DNA of 64,000 nucleotides. Origin: Maricaulis sp048270095. Lineage in GTDB: Bacteria; Pseudomonadota; Alphaproteobacteria; Caulobacterales; Maricaulaceae. The stretch covers positions 1 to 64,000 of the forward strand of contig NZ_JBLWTL010000015.1 in assembly GCF_048270095.1 (NCBI RefSeq), read 5' to 3'. Both the position numbers and the translations under genes were made by a program. Below, piece by piece: positions 1-7,959 of the stretch. The notes under the pieces were generated by a model, which did not search any database, had not been told where the DNA came from, and worked only from the letters and a program-made list of their open reading frames with translations. Numbering within the stretch: the stretch's first letter is position 1; the number at the start of each line of letters is the position of its first letter.

Positions 1-115
1 CGTGATACCGGCGGTGACAGACAAAACGGAGTAACTCGGAGCTTGACAGAAAGGGCCGCGATTAGACAACACGCACCGGCGAAGCCGGAGCATGTCCCGG
101 GGGGGGCGGGTGTGG

Positions 116-244
116 CTAAAGCTTCAGCCCGAGTTCCGCCCACATCGCGTCCACCTTCGCCTTCGTCGCCTCATCCATATCCAGCAATTCCCCCCATTCG
201 CGCTGGGTCTCATTGCCCATCTTGTTGGTGGGTGCGTGTTCCAT
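116..244 (-). pseudogene. 42-codon ORF duplicating the UbiD C-terminus
   Basis: Reading leftward from an ATG at 244, the product is 42 residues and ends at a TAG at 116-118. From residue 6 it matches the last 35 residues of the full UbiD encoded at 2349-3848. I count 30 of 35 residues identical, with 19 base differences in 105. The block TNKMGNETQREWGE corresponds to TNKMGHETSREWGE in the full gene, and both end near WAELGL. Eight codons differ silently and five change the residue, so the copy diverged while it was being read as protein. The ATG lies two bases past the stop of the S41-like gene, and AAGGA sits 8 bases before it, so it may be translated by coupling. It could be the displaced 3' end of an old ubiD or a small expressed protein. 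No part of a UbiD active site is present. Confidence 0.6.
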
Positions 245-246
245 GG

Positions 247-1623
247 TCAGTGTCCTTGCAGGCTGTCGAGAACAGCGGCGAGCACGGGGTCGTGCCCGGT
301 CCGGTAATCGGAAAAGCGGTAGGGGATGGTCACGTCCGGTGTGCGGAAGCGGCGCGTGTCGGAGGCGGCGACCGTCTGGTAGTACTCGCTGGCATGCAGG
401 ATCGGCAGATGGCTGTTGGGCGTGATGAAGATATTGGTCTCGCCATTATGATTGGGCCGGTCAGCCGTGGCCTGGCCGTAGAAACGGGCATGGGTCTGTT
501 GTTCGAGTTTGGAGACCAGCATGATGGCGGCTGAATGGGTCATGCGGCTGGTCAGGACGAAAAGATGACCGGGCCGGTTGATCTGCGGATTGTCGCGGAT
601 CACCGCCACCAGATCGTCATTGAGCGAGCCGTCGCCGCCGAGCGATTGGCGCAGATCGATCACCAGAACCGGGTTGGCCAGGCTTTCGGCCTGATCCACC
701 GCTGTTTGCGCCAGACCGGCATAACCGCCCGGCTCGCGCTCGGCGATCTGGTTGATCTGCAGATAAGCAGCATTGTCGAGCGTGACCGTCCAGCCCAGAG
801 GATCGGTCGGCTCGCGCCAGAGTGGCGTCGCGGCGGCAGCGGTGTACCAGTCGAGCGCACCGTCCGGACCCGTGGGCCCGCCATCGCTGGAGAATATCCA
901 GTCATATTGCATCGCTGCCGGCAGGGCTTCCAGCGCCAGGGTTTCGCGGCGGCCATTGATTTCCAGCGTCAGCCTGACCGGCTCTCCCGGTGTGGCGAGG
1001 CCGAGCGTGTTGAGGATTTCGCGCTGCATCAGCCATTCGGCGACAAATTCAGATGAGAGATTGACCGCATCGCGCGGCAGCATCGTCATTGCCCGATCCA
1101 CAGCGGCCTGTGTGCCGGTATCGCCGATGGCGATGATGCGTGCGCCGAGAGCGGCGCGGTGTGCCTGTGTGGCGCCGACGATGAACAACCCTTCTTCGAA
1201 CCATTCAAAACGCACCGGCAGGGATGAAAACGCCGGCCCTGGCGGCATGCCGTCAAAGGGCAGGGCGTGCATCGGCATCCAGGTGTGGCCATCGCCGACC
1301 AGCGCCACGATCCGGGCCAGACCGACAATGCGTTCGCTGCGGTTCATGGTCTCGAGCTCGGCCAGATAGGCCTCGAAGGCGGCGCGGAATTCCGGCTCCG
1401 GCGTGGCAAAGAACGGGTCTTCATGTTCGGCCAGCAGGACGGCGAGAAAGGCCTCCGCATCTTCGCGCCACAGGGCGGCCTCGCTCGTCGCCTCTGACGC
1501 GGCGGTCTGCGTGGTCGGTGCCGGCTGCGCTTCAACGGCGGGGACCGTCGCACAGGCCGCGATAGCGCCGAGCGTCAGGGCGATGCCAAGACGGCGGGGG
1601 CGTGAAAAAACTGAGTGTCGCAT
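247..1623 (-). CDS. S41-like (C-terminal processing protease-type) exported protein
   Basis: The 458-residue product begins with a basic stretch and a hydrophobic segment ending near an Ala-rich site (residues 1-32), consistent with export. The C-terminal half carries the S41 fold pattern: VLVIDLRQSLGGDG followed by a THSAA segment where tail-specific proteases carry the catalytic serine. The lysine expected about 25 residues after that serine in CtpA/Tsp is not there; an arginine falls at about that spacing. Activity is therefore uncertain, and the protein may belong to an atypical S41 branch. I see no PDZ domain. AAGGA lies 9 bases before the ATG. It sits just downstream of a TetR gene on the same strand, with an operator-like palindrome between the two. 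Confidence 0.6.
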   Translation of the reverse strand: MRHSVFSRPRRLGIALTLGAIAACATVPAVEAQPAPTTQTAASEATSEAALWREDAEAFLAVLLAEHEDPFFATPEPEFRAAFEAYLAELETMNRSERIVGLARIVALVGDGHTWMPMHALPFDGMPPGPAFSSLPVRFEWFEEGLFIVGATQAHRAALGARIIAIGDTGTQAAVDRAMTMLPRDAVNLSSEFVAEWLMQREILNTLGLATPGEPVRLTLEINGRRETLALEALPAAMQYDWIFSSDGGPTGPDGALDWYTAAAATPLWREPTDPLGWTVTLDNAAYLQINQIAEREPGGYAGLAQTAVDQAESLANPVLVIDLRQSLGGDGSLNDDLVAVIRDNPQINRPGHLFVLTSRMTHSAAIMLVSKLEQQTHARFYGQATADRPNHNGETNIFITPNSHLPILHASEYYQTVAASDTRRFRTPDVTIPYRFSDYRTGHDPVLAAVLDSLQGH

Positions 1624-1640
1624 AATCGGGTCCTTGAATG

Positions 1641-1654
1641 TGGACTTGAGTCCA
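1641..1654. promoter_or_regulatory. 14-bp palindrome, possible TetR operator
   Basis: TGGACT-TG-AGTCCA is a perfect inverted repeat with a two-base spacer. It lies 18 bases before the start codon of the S41-like gene and about 50 bases after the TetR gene stop. Position and symmetry fit an operator for the neighbouring TetR protein. The right arm contains GAGTC, a GANTC site for the CcrM methylase encoded at 52641-53720. The role is inferred. Confidence 0.4.
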
Positions 1655-1707
1655 AATTGATATGACCTTTAGATGCAGCGGGTGGTGCGGTTGGATGCAG
1701 ATTAATT

Positions 1708-2337
1708 TCAGCGCGGCGCAATTCCTTGAATCACCACATCAAATCGCGCCAACAGGCCGGCGCTTAGTGAGATGGTCTGGCCGGAATTGACCCAGGCTTG
1801 CGCCGTATTCGTCAGGATTCCGAGCAGGAATTCGGCGAGGAAGGCGGGCTCGATCTCGTGACGGATCTCGCCGCTGGCCTGCCCCTGGTCGACCGCCTCG
1901 CGCAGGAAAGTCAGCATTTCATGGTCGACCTCGCGCTCGGTTTCCCCCAGCGGTCCGCTCGGCATGGTGAGCGCGGCAATCTCGGCGATCAGCGCCTTGT
2001 CCGCTGTGGCAGCGGCGTCGAGGGCGGCGAACAGGGTTTCGACCTGCCCACGCAGCCCTGGCGCCGCGATCTCGCGTGCCGCAGCAATGACCTGGCGCGT
2101 GAAGCGGCGATAATACTCAGCTAGGAAAAGCGCTTTGCCGGGGAAATGATTGAACACGCTGGCCCGCGCCACGCCGGCAGCCCGGGCAATATCCTGCATC
2201 GTGGTCGCGCCAAACCCGTCGCGCCGGATCAGCGCGATCGCCGCCTGGTAGATTTTCTCGCGATTGGCAAGGCTGCGGCCGGTCGGGGTGGATGAGGACA
2301 TGCGGCCAGTATCCGGCGGAAATGGACCGGGGTCCAT
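1708..2337 (-). CDS. TetR/AcrR family transcriptional regulator
   Basis: This is a 209-residue one-component repressor of the TetR family. The N-terminal helix-turn-helix is clear at about residues 47-68 (TTMQDIARAAGVARASVFNH), followed by the usual FPGKALFLAEYY segment. The rest is the variable ligand-binding and dimer domain. An internal start at 2301 (MSSSTPTGRS) is equally plausible; neither start has a strong ribosome site. It lies 11 bases after ubiD, so it may be cotranscribed with it. It precedes the S41-like gene, whose leader holds a palindrome this protein may bind. The ligand is unknown. Confidence 0.85.
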   Translation of the reverse strand: MDPGPFPPDTGRMSSSTPTGRSLANREKIYQAAIALIRRDGFGATTMQDIARAAGVARASVFNHFPGKALFLAEYYRRFTRQVIAAAREIAAPGLRGQVETLFAALDAAATADKALIAEIAALTMPSGPLGETEREVDHEMLTFLREAVDQGQASGEIRHEIEPAFLAEFLLGILTNTAQAWVNSGQTISLSAGLLARFDVVIQGIAPR

Positions 2338-2348
2338 ATGGAGCAGTG

Positions 2349-3848
2349 CTAGAGCCCCAACTCCGCCCAGATCGCGTCCACGCGTGCCTTCGTTGCCTCA
2401 TCCATATCCAGCTTCTCGCCCCACTCGCGGCTGGTCTCATGGCCCATCTTGTTGGTGGCATCGAGGCCGATCTTCGAGCCCAGGCCTGAGACCGGTGAGG
2501 CAAAATCCAGATAGTCGATCGGGGTGTTTTCGACGGTGACGATGTCGCGGGCCGGGTCCATGCGGGTGGAGACGGCCCACATCACGTCCTTCCAGTCGCG
2601 CGGATCGATATCCGCGTCCACCACGATGATCCATTTGGTGTACATGAACTGGCGCAGGAAGGACCAGGCGCCCATCATCACGCGCTTGGCATGGCCGGCA
2701 TAGGCCTTCTTCATCTTGATGACGGCGATGCGGTAGGAGCAGCCCTCGGGCGGCAGCCAGAAATCGAGGATTTCCGGATATTGCTGCTGCAAGAGCGGGA
2801 TGAAGACCTCGTTGAGGGCCTCGCCGAGCACGGAGGGCTCGTCCGGCGGGCGGCCGGTATAGGTCGACAGATAAATCGGATCGGAACGCATGGTGATGGC
2901 GCTGATCTTGAAGACCGGGAAATGCTCGACGGAATTGTAATAGCCGGTGTGGTCGCCATAGGGGCCTTCCGGGCCATATTCGTCGAGCATGACATGGCCC
3001 TCGAGCACGATCTCGGCCTGGGCGGGGACTTTCAGCGGCACGGTCTTGCAGTCGACCAGCTCGACCTTCTGGCCGCGCAGAATGCCGGCGAACTGGTATT
3101 CCGACAGCGTGTCGGGGATCGGGGTAACGGCGGCGAGAATGGTGCCCGGGTCGGCGCCGAGCACGACGGCGCAGGGCAGGGGCTCGGGCTTGGTGTCCTT
3201 CCAGCGCTGATAATGCTGCGCCCCGCCGCGATGCTTGAGCCAGCGCATCAAGGTCTTGTTCTTGCCCAGCTTCTGCATGCGGTAAATGCCGAGATTGAAA
3301 TCGTCCTGTTTGTCGTTTGACGGACCCTTGGTGACCACCAGTGGCCAGGTGATCAGCGGCGCCGGTTCGCCGGGCCAGCAGGTCTGGATCGGTAGCCGGT
3401 CGAGATCGATCTCGTCGCCGGTCAACACGATGTCCTGGCAGGGCGCGCGCTTCACCGTCTTCGGCCGCATCGACATCACCGTCCTGGCCAGCGGTAACAG
3501 CTCGATTGCGCCCTTGAAATCGCGCGGCGGTTCCGGCTGGCGCAGGAAGGCGAGCAGTTCGCCGACCTCGCGCAGTTCGCCGGCTGTCGAGCGCGGCTTG
3601 CCGCCGAGCGTCACCGCCTGGGCGACGCGGCGCACCGTGCCGAACAGATTGACCAGGACGGGCATTTCGCTTTTGACGCCATGCTCATTGACGACATTCT
3701 CGAACAAGAGCGCCGGGCCGCCGGCATGCAGGGTGCGCTTGTGGATCTCGGTGATTTCCAGATCGGTCGAGACCTGGGTTGAGATGCGCACGAGATCGCC
3801 ATCACGTTCGAGCTGGTCGATGAAGTCGCGCAGGGATTTACAGGCCAT
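2349..3848 (-). CDS. ubiD: UbiD family prenylated-FMN-dependent decarboxylase
   Basis: UbiD decarboxylates 3-polyprenyl-4-hydroxybenzoate in ubiquinone synthesis, using the prenylated FMN made by UbiX. The 499-residue length matches the E. coli enzyme. Visible family blocks are NLGIYRMQ (conserved arginine), the GPEGPYGDHTGYYN segment holding the catalytic glutamate region, and a C-terminal KMGHETSREWGE. An in-frame upstream start at 3980 exists, but the added 44 residues are unlike the family, whereas MACKSLRDFIDQLE is the usual beginning. No ubiX is in the window; ubiA, which acts one step earlier, is about 4 kb away on the same strand. The last 35 codons are repeated in diverged form at 125-229. 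Confidence 0.93.
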   Translation of the reverse strand: MACKSLRDFIDQLERDGDLVRISTQVSTDLEITEIHKRTLHAGGPALLFENVVNEHGVKSEMPVLVNLFGTVRRVAQAVTLGGKPRSTAGELREVGELLAFLRQPEPPRDFKGAIELLPLARTVMSMRPKTVKRAPCQDIVLTGDEIDLDRLPIQTCWPGEPAPLITWPLVVTKGPSNDKQDDFNLGIYRMQKLGKNKTLMRWLKHRGGAQHYQRWKDTKPEPLPCAVVLGADPGTILAAVTPIPDTLSEYQFAGILRGQKVELVDCKTVPLKVPAQAEIVLEGHVMLDEYGPEGPYGDHTGYYNSVEHFPVFKISAITMRSDPIYLSTYTGRPPDEPSVLGEALNEVFIPLLQQQYPEILDFWLPPEGCSYRIAVIKMKKAYAGHAKRVMMGAWSFLRQFMYTKWIIVVDADIDPRDWKDVMWAVSTRMDPARDIVTVENTPIDYLDFASPVSGLGSKIGLDATNKMGHETSREWGEKLDMDEATKARVDAIWAELGL

Positions 3849-4110
3849 GTCAGGGTCTCGCTTGCACCGGGCGTGGAAACTGCAACTTCGCTGCGCAAAA
3901 TGCCAGTGCGCGATGTGCCGCAACGCCAGATGTGCTGATGGGAAAAAATCGAACAGGGCCACGCATTTGCCCGCCGGCATGCCCCGCCAATCGCCGGTTT
4001 GTCTCTGTTTTTAATGGTGTTTGACTGAAATTGTCGAATTTCCGGAGACAAAGCGTTCAAGCCTTGCCGCTACTCAGCGGCGAACGGAATTCATACGGGC
4101 AGAAAACACG

Positions 4111-4554
4111 ATGTTGCACAGGGCAGTGATGGTCTCGAAGGCCCGGGTTGATCTGGGTGTCGGTGCGCTCAACGGCGAGTTGGGCAGTGTTCTGGCCTGT
4201 TGCATGAAAGCGAGTACGGACCGCCATATGACGGGCGGTCTGATCTGGGATAGCGGCTGGTTCATGGAAGTGCTGGAGGGGCGCCATGATGCTCTGGAAG
4301 GTTTCTGGCAGCACATCATCAAGGATCCGCGCCATGCCGACCCGCAGCGTCTCGAATTTGTGCCCCTGTTGAAGCGCAGCTATGAAACCTGGTCGGTCGC
4401 CACACCGCGGCGCGGCCCGGCCAATCATTCCCTGCTTCGAAACCTCCGCAGTAATGTCCCGACCGCCGGTGAGGTGCGGACTCACGTCCGCACCGTCATC
4501 GTCACAGGTCTTGTTGCGGAATCGCCGCCGCTGGTCTGCGCCGCCGGAGCCTAG
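4111..4554 (+). CDS. BLUF-like protein with degenerate flavin site
   Basis: The 147-residue product has the BLUF layout: an N-terminal strand with VSKA, then MTGGLIWDSGWFMEVLEG, then DPRHADPQ and WSV. BLUF domains normally bind FAD and sense blue light. Here the usual tyrosine in the first strand is Met7, no asparagine occurs in residues 30-42, the switch glutamine is Glu53, and the WSM methionine is Val96. All four photochemical hallmarks are therefore gone, so ordinary BLUF photochemistry is unlikely. A TTG start at 4021 would add 30 residues, but the ATG at 4111 puts the family start at residue 1. The gene diverges from ubiD, and its stop overlaps that of the convergent hydrolase. Confidence 0.75.
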   Translation: MLHRAVMVSKARVDLGVGALNGELGSVLACCMKASTDRHMTGGLIWDSGWFMEVLEGRHDALEGFWQHIIKDPRHADPQRLEFVPLLKRSYETWSVATPRRGPANHSLLRNLRSNVPTAGEVRTHVRTVIVTGLVAESPPLVCAAGA

Positions 4555-5924
4555 TCAGCCGGAGCGCTGGCGGGCGCTTGCAGCGCGGCGACAACTTCGC
4601 GCGCCAGCCGGCCGGAGCGTGAACTGACCCCGAGCGTGGCGCCAAAGCGCACAATCACCAATTCCTGCTCGGGCATGACATAGCCCCACTGCCCCTGGAA
4701 CCCGCTCATCATGATGGTTTCAGGCGGCAAGCCCGTGGCTTCGGTCGGCAGCCAGAACCCCATGCCATAACCACCACCCGAATTCGGCGTCGGTTCGGCG
4801 ACAATGCCATACCAGTCTTCCGGCAGGATGCGCCTGCCGTCCACGACGCCATTATCGAGATAGAGCTGGCAAAGGCGTGCCCAGTCCTGGGCCGTGGCAT
4901 ACATGTAGGACGAGCCCTGGAAGACGCCATTCTCGCCCGGCTCCAGGATGGCGGAATATATGTCCAGTGGTTCAAAGATGCGCGCCCGCAAGGCTGTGAC
5001 CTGTTCGGGCAAGGTATCGCCGAGCCGGCGCTGCAGCGCGTCCGAGGCCAGGATGGTATTGCCGCTCATATATTGCCAGTGCTCGCCGGGCGCATGGAGG
5101 CGCTGCCGCGTCGCAGCGAAATGCGGCATGTCCGACTGGGTGAAGAGCATCTGAGAATTGGGGTCCGTGCCATTATTGAGCTCGGCAATCGCCAGTCCGC
5201 CGGTCATGCGCAGCAGGGCCTCGATCGTGATCGCGTCGAGGCGTGGATCACCGACCGCCGCCAGGGCCGGGATCTCGCCCTCGGCCCGGATATCAAGCCC
5301 GCCGTCCTGCGCCAGGCTGCCGGCGAGTGTGGCGATGACGCTCTTGGTCATCGACCAGCCATGGAAACGCGTCTCCCGGCTGGCACCCGAGGCGTAAAGT
5401 TCAGCAACGAGATGGCCTTGATGCAGGACGGCAATGCCAAGCGTGCCGCGGCCGTCCTCGTGGTTCTTGTCAAAGGCGCTGGCCATCGCCGCATCGAGGG
5501 CCTCGGTGTCGAAGACGGCCTCGCGGTGCTCCCAGTCGAGCTGCATCGGCATGAAGTCACGCGCAATCGGAACCTCAAGCTCCGGATCGAAGTCATGTCC
5601 GCCATGCACCAGCGTACAGCCAAGCCCGTCGCGCCAGACAGCGCGCTGGGTCCAGAACAGGCCGAGCAGGGAGGCGCTGACCTCGCGATTCTCCTCATCG
5701 ATCGAATAGCTCAACACGCTGTCGGCACCGCCGAGCAGGGGGTCGAGATAGAGTGATTTGGCCCGGTCGGGGGCAAGGCCGGAGACCCAGGTCAGCGAGC
5801 ACATTTGCTTGGCGACAATGCCCGTCGCGGAGGGCAGGTAGATCTGGCCGATCGGTGACAGGTTGAGTGCCACAATGGCCGCCGTCAGGACTGCGCCGCC
5901 GGCGCCGAGTATGATGCGTAACAT
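4551..5924 (-). CDS. serine hydrolase, class C beta-lactamase family, membrane-anchored
   Basis: This 457-residue protein belongs to the beta-lactamase/penicillin-binding-protein-like hydrolases. The SxxK nucleophile motif is SMTK (Ser191, Lys194). A downstream YMSGNT segment fits the second active-site motif, and SGFQGQWGYVMP near the C-terminus is typical of the broad esterase-like group. An N-terminal hydrophobic segment (about residues 3-25) anchors or exports it. The start at 5924 is preceded by GGGGGAGA; an upstream in-frame ATG at 6080 falls inside the neighbouring crotonase gene and is unlikely. The substrate is unknown; a true antibiotic-hydrolysing role is not indicated. Confidence 0.85.
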   Translation of the reverse strand: MLRIILGAGGAVLTAAIVALNLSPIGQIYLPSATGIVAKQMCSLTWVSGLAPDRAKSLYLDPLLGGADSVLSYSIDEENREVSASLLGLFWTQRAVWRDGLGCTLVHGGHDFDPELEVPIARDFMPMQLDWEHREAVFDTEALDAAMASAFDKNHEDGRGTLGIAVLHQGHLVAELYASGASRETRFHGWSMTKSVIATLAGSLAQDGGLDIRAEGEIPALAAVGDPRLDAITIEALLRMTGGLAIAELNNGTDPNSQMLFTQSDMPHFAATRQRLHAPGEHWQYMSGNTILASDALQRRLGDTLPEQVTALRARIFEPLDIYSAILEPGENGVFQGSSYMYATAQDWARLCQLYLDNGVVDGRRILPEDWYGIVAEPTPNSGGGYGMGFWLPTEATGLPPETIMMSGFQGQWGYVMPEQELVIVRFGATLGVSSRSGRLAREVVAALQAPASAPAD

Positions 5925-5958
5925 GTCTGCTCTCCCCCAAATCCCCGATGCGTTCAGT

Positions 5959-6729
5959 CTAGCCGAATTTCGAGAAATCCGGCTTGCGGCGTTCCATGAA
6001 GGCCGTGGCCGCTTCGGAGAATTCTTCCGAGCGCAGCAATTCGGCGAACATGCCGCCTTCCATGGAGATGCGATCATCAAGCGCCTCGGCTGGACGGCGC
6101 ATCAGTGCCTTGGCGGCGCGCAGGGAGCCGGGTGCCTTGGCGGCGAGATTGGCGGCGCTGGCGCGGGCCAGGGCCTCGACATCATCGGCGACATCATTGA
6201 TCAGCCCGTGGCGGGCGGCCTTGTCGGCATCCCAGGTCGAGCCGAGCAGCAGAAGATCGGCTGCGATGACATGGCCGAACATGCGCGGCATGACCTGGCT
6301 GGAGCCGTATTCCGGTGCCAGGGCGAGATCGACGAAGGGGGTCTTGAAGCTCGCGCGCGGCGAGGCATAGACGAGGTCGCAATGCATCAGCATCGTCACG
6401 CCGATCCCGATGGCGAGACCGTCGACGGCCGCGACCACGGGCTTTTTCGCGTGCAGCAGGGCGCGCATGAAATGCTCGACCGGCGGCGTTTCACCGCCTC
6501 CGACATGCGGCGGGGCCTGCATGAAATCGACCAGATCATTGCCGGCGGTGAAAATGCCGCCGGCACCGGCGATGATGAAAACCCGGATCGCCGGGTCGGC
6601 ATCGCCGCTCTCCAGCGCTTCGGCCGCGGCGGTATACATCGGCCGGGTCAGGGCGTTTTTCTTCTCGGGGCGGTTGAAGCGTATCGTGCGGACACCTTCG
6701 GCATCCTCGACCAGTACCAGCTCGCTCAT
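5959..6729 (-). CDS. enoyl-CoA hydratase/isomerase (crotonase) family protein
   Basis: The 256-residue product has the crotonase signature NRPEKKNAL near the N-terminus, the oxyanion-hole segment GAGGIFTAGNDL, and FVDLALAPEYGSSQ in the second active-site stretch. In that stretch the glutamate is in the PE-x-G-S-S position typical of delta3,delta2-enoyl-CoA isomerases, while the first glutamate of classic hydratases is not evident. An isomerase-type activity in fatty-acid oxidation is therefore more likely than hydration, although the family is diverse. The start at 6729 is preceded by GGGAGA. It sits 34 bases upstream of the serine hydrolase gene on the same strand, possibly as an operon. Confidence 0.85.
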   Translation of the reverse strand: MSELVLVEDAEGVRTIRFNRPEKKNALTRPMYTAAAEALESGDADPAIRVFIIAGAGGIFTAGNDLVDFMQAPPHVGGGETPPVEHFMRALLHAKKPVVAAVDGLAIGIGVTMLMHCDLVYASPRASFKTPFVDLALAPEYGSSQVMPRMFGHVIAADLLLLGSTWDADKAARHGLINDVADDVEALARASAANLAAKAPGSLRAAKALMRRPAEALDDRISMEGGMFAELLRSEEFSEAATAFMERRKPDFSKFG

Positions 6730-6825
6730 CGCAGTCTCCCAATTGGTTTTGGCGCAGACTAGAGCATTGCGCGGCCGCTTGGCCAACGCTTTTGCGCTTA
6801 CCTATACGTCAAGCAGGCTTGGCAA

Positions 6826-7257
6826 TCAGGCTTCTGTGGCGAGCCGGGTGAGGACGCGGTGCAGTGTGTCGCTATCGTCCTCGCCGAGCCGGGTTTCCAG
6901 CTCGGTATTGAGGCCGCGCAGGCTGATCTCGGCGGCATCGCCCAGGGCGCGGCCCTTCTCGGTCAGGGAGACCACGGCGGAGCGGCCATCGGTCCTGGAG
7001 GCCGCCTTCTTGACCAGGTCGAGCGCTTCCATACGGCTGACCAGGCCGGTCACGGCAGGCGGGTTGAGCGATAATGTATCGCCGATCTCGCCCATGCGGC
7101 GCTCGCCGCGCCGGGCCAGCAGGAAGAGCACGGCGGCCTGGGCCGAGGTGACGCCGGCCTCGGCCTTCAGACGCGCATCGGCATCCCGGTTGAGACGCCG
7201 GGCGGCGATTTCGATCAGGAGGAAGAGCCGCCGGTCAACGGCGCGGATACGAGCCAT
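6826..7257 (-). CDS. MarR family transcriptional regulator
   Basis: This 143-residue winged-helix protein has the typical order: N-terminal dimer helix, then AGVTSAQAAVLFLLARRGERRMGEIGDTL with the recognition helix in NPPAVTGLVSRMEALDLV, then a basic wing containing DGRSAVVSLTEKGRAL. MarR proteins are small-molecule- or redox-sensing repressors. It lies 96 bases upstream of the crotonase gene on the same strand, so it may regulate it; this is inference from position only. Confidence 0.88.
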   Translation of the reverse strand: MARIRAVDRRLFLLIEIAARRLNRDADARLKAEAGVTSAQAAVLFLLARRGERRMGEIGDTLSLNPPAVTGLVSRMEALDLVKKAASRTDGRSAVVSLTEKGRALGDAAEISLRGLNTELETRLGEDDSDTLHRVLTRLATEA

Positions 7258-7299
7258 GAAACTGAAACTGAATTGATTCTGGCCGTCAGGGGAGAGCCG

Positions 7300-7959
7300 T
7301 TACCGGAATTTCCAGACCTTGGCATAGCGCACTTCACGGTCTTCCAGGTCGCGGGTCACCGGAACGGTGTATTCGGCCAGTTTCTCCAGCCGGTCCTGCG
7401 GCAGGAAGGAGCGCCCGGGATCGCCGATCAGCACGGTCGCACCGCGCTGCGCGAGAGCCTGAAGCCAGCCACCGATCAGACGTGCCGGCGCGTCCTCGTA
7501 GAAGACATCCCCGGCCAGCACGACATCCCAACCCTCGTCGCTGCCGACCAGATCGCCGAGCCGGGTTTCCAGCGTGACGGCATTGACGCCCGCATTGGCC
7601 TTGATCGCGGCAATGGCGAAGGCGTCGAGCTCACAGGCCAGCACGGATGCCGCCCCGGCCTGTTTCGCGGCAATGCCCGAGACGGCGCCGCCAGCTGCAA
7701 AGTCGAGCACGCGCTGGCCGGTCACAATCCCTGGATTGTCGAGGCAATAGCGCGCCAGAGCCTGCCCCCCAGCCCAGGCAAAGGCCCAGAAGGGCGGCGG
7801 CAGGCCCATCGCGCCCAGAGCCTCTTCGGTCTGCTCCCAGATCGCCACGGTCTCGACCGCCAGGTGAAGCTGGATTTCGGGGACCAGGGGCGGCGCCATC
7901 AGGGCCGTGTGGGCACGAACGAAGGCGACGGGGTCGAGGCTAGCGCTTGCCGGGCTCAT
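7300..7959 (-). CDS. class I SAM methyltransferase, METTL20/EtfB lysine methyltransferase-like
   Basis: The 219-residue product has a Rossmann methyltransferase core: VLDFAAGGAVSGIAA (motif I), an acidic CELDAFAIAA after it, then VVLAGDVFYED. The segment PPPFWAFAWAGGQALARY and the DVFYE motif resemble the METTL20 group, which trimethylates lysines of electron-transfer flavoprotein beta. That substrate is inferred, not shown; generic annotation pipelines often call such proteins nicotinamide N-methyltransferase-like. The ATG immediately follows the ubiA stop codon with no spacer, so translation is probably coupled. Confidence 0.7.
   Translation of the reverse strand: MSPASASLDPVAFVRAHTALMAPPLVPEIQLHLAVETVAIWEQTEEALGAMGLPPPFWAFAWAGGQALARYCLDNPGIVTGQRVLDFAAGGAVSGIAAKQAGAASVLACELDAFAIAAIKANAGVNAVTLETRLGDLVGSDEGWDVVLAGDVFYEDAPARLIGGWLQALAQRGATVLIGDPGRSFLPQDRLEKLAEYTVPVTRDLEDREVRYAKVWKFR

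Noticed and set aside
76..88. Small CCGGC-GAA-GCCGG hairpin near the left edge
   Set aside because: It has only 5 bp and no T run in either direction; I cannot call it a terminator.
43..534. Plus-strand open frame of 163 codons
   Set aside because: It lies opposite the S41-like gene and the ubiD-tail copy, has no family features and no ribosome site.
4551..5924. Antibiotic beta-lactamase
   Set aside because: SxxK is present, but the overall pattern fits the broad esterase/PBP-like group; no resistance role is supported.
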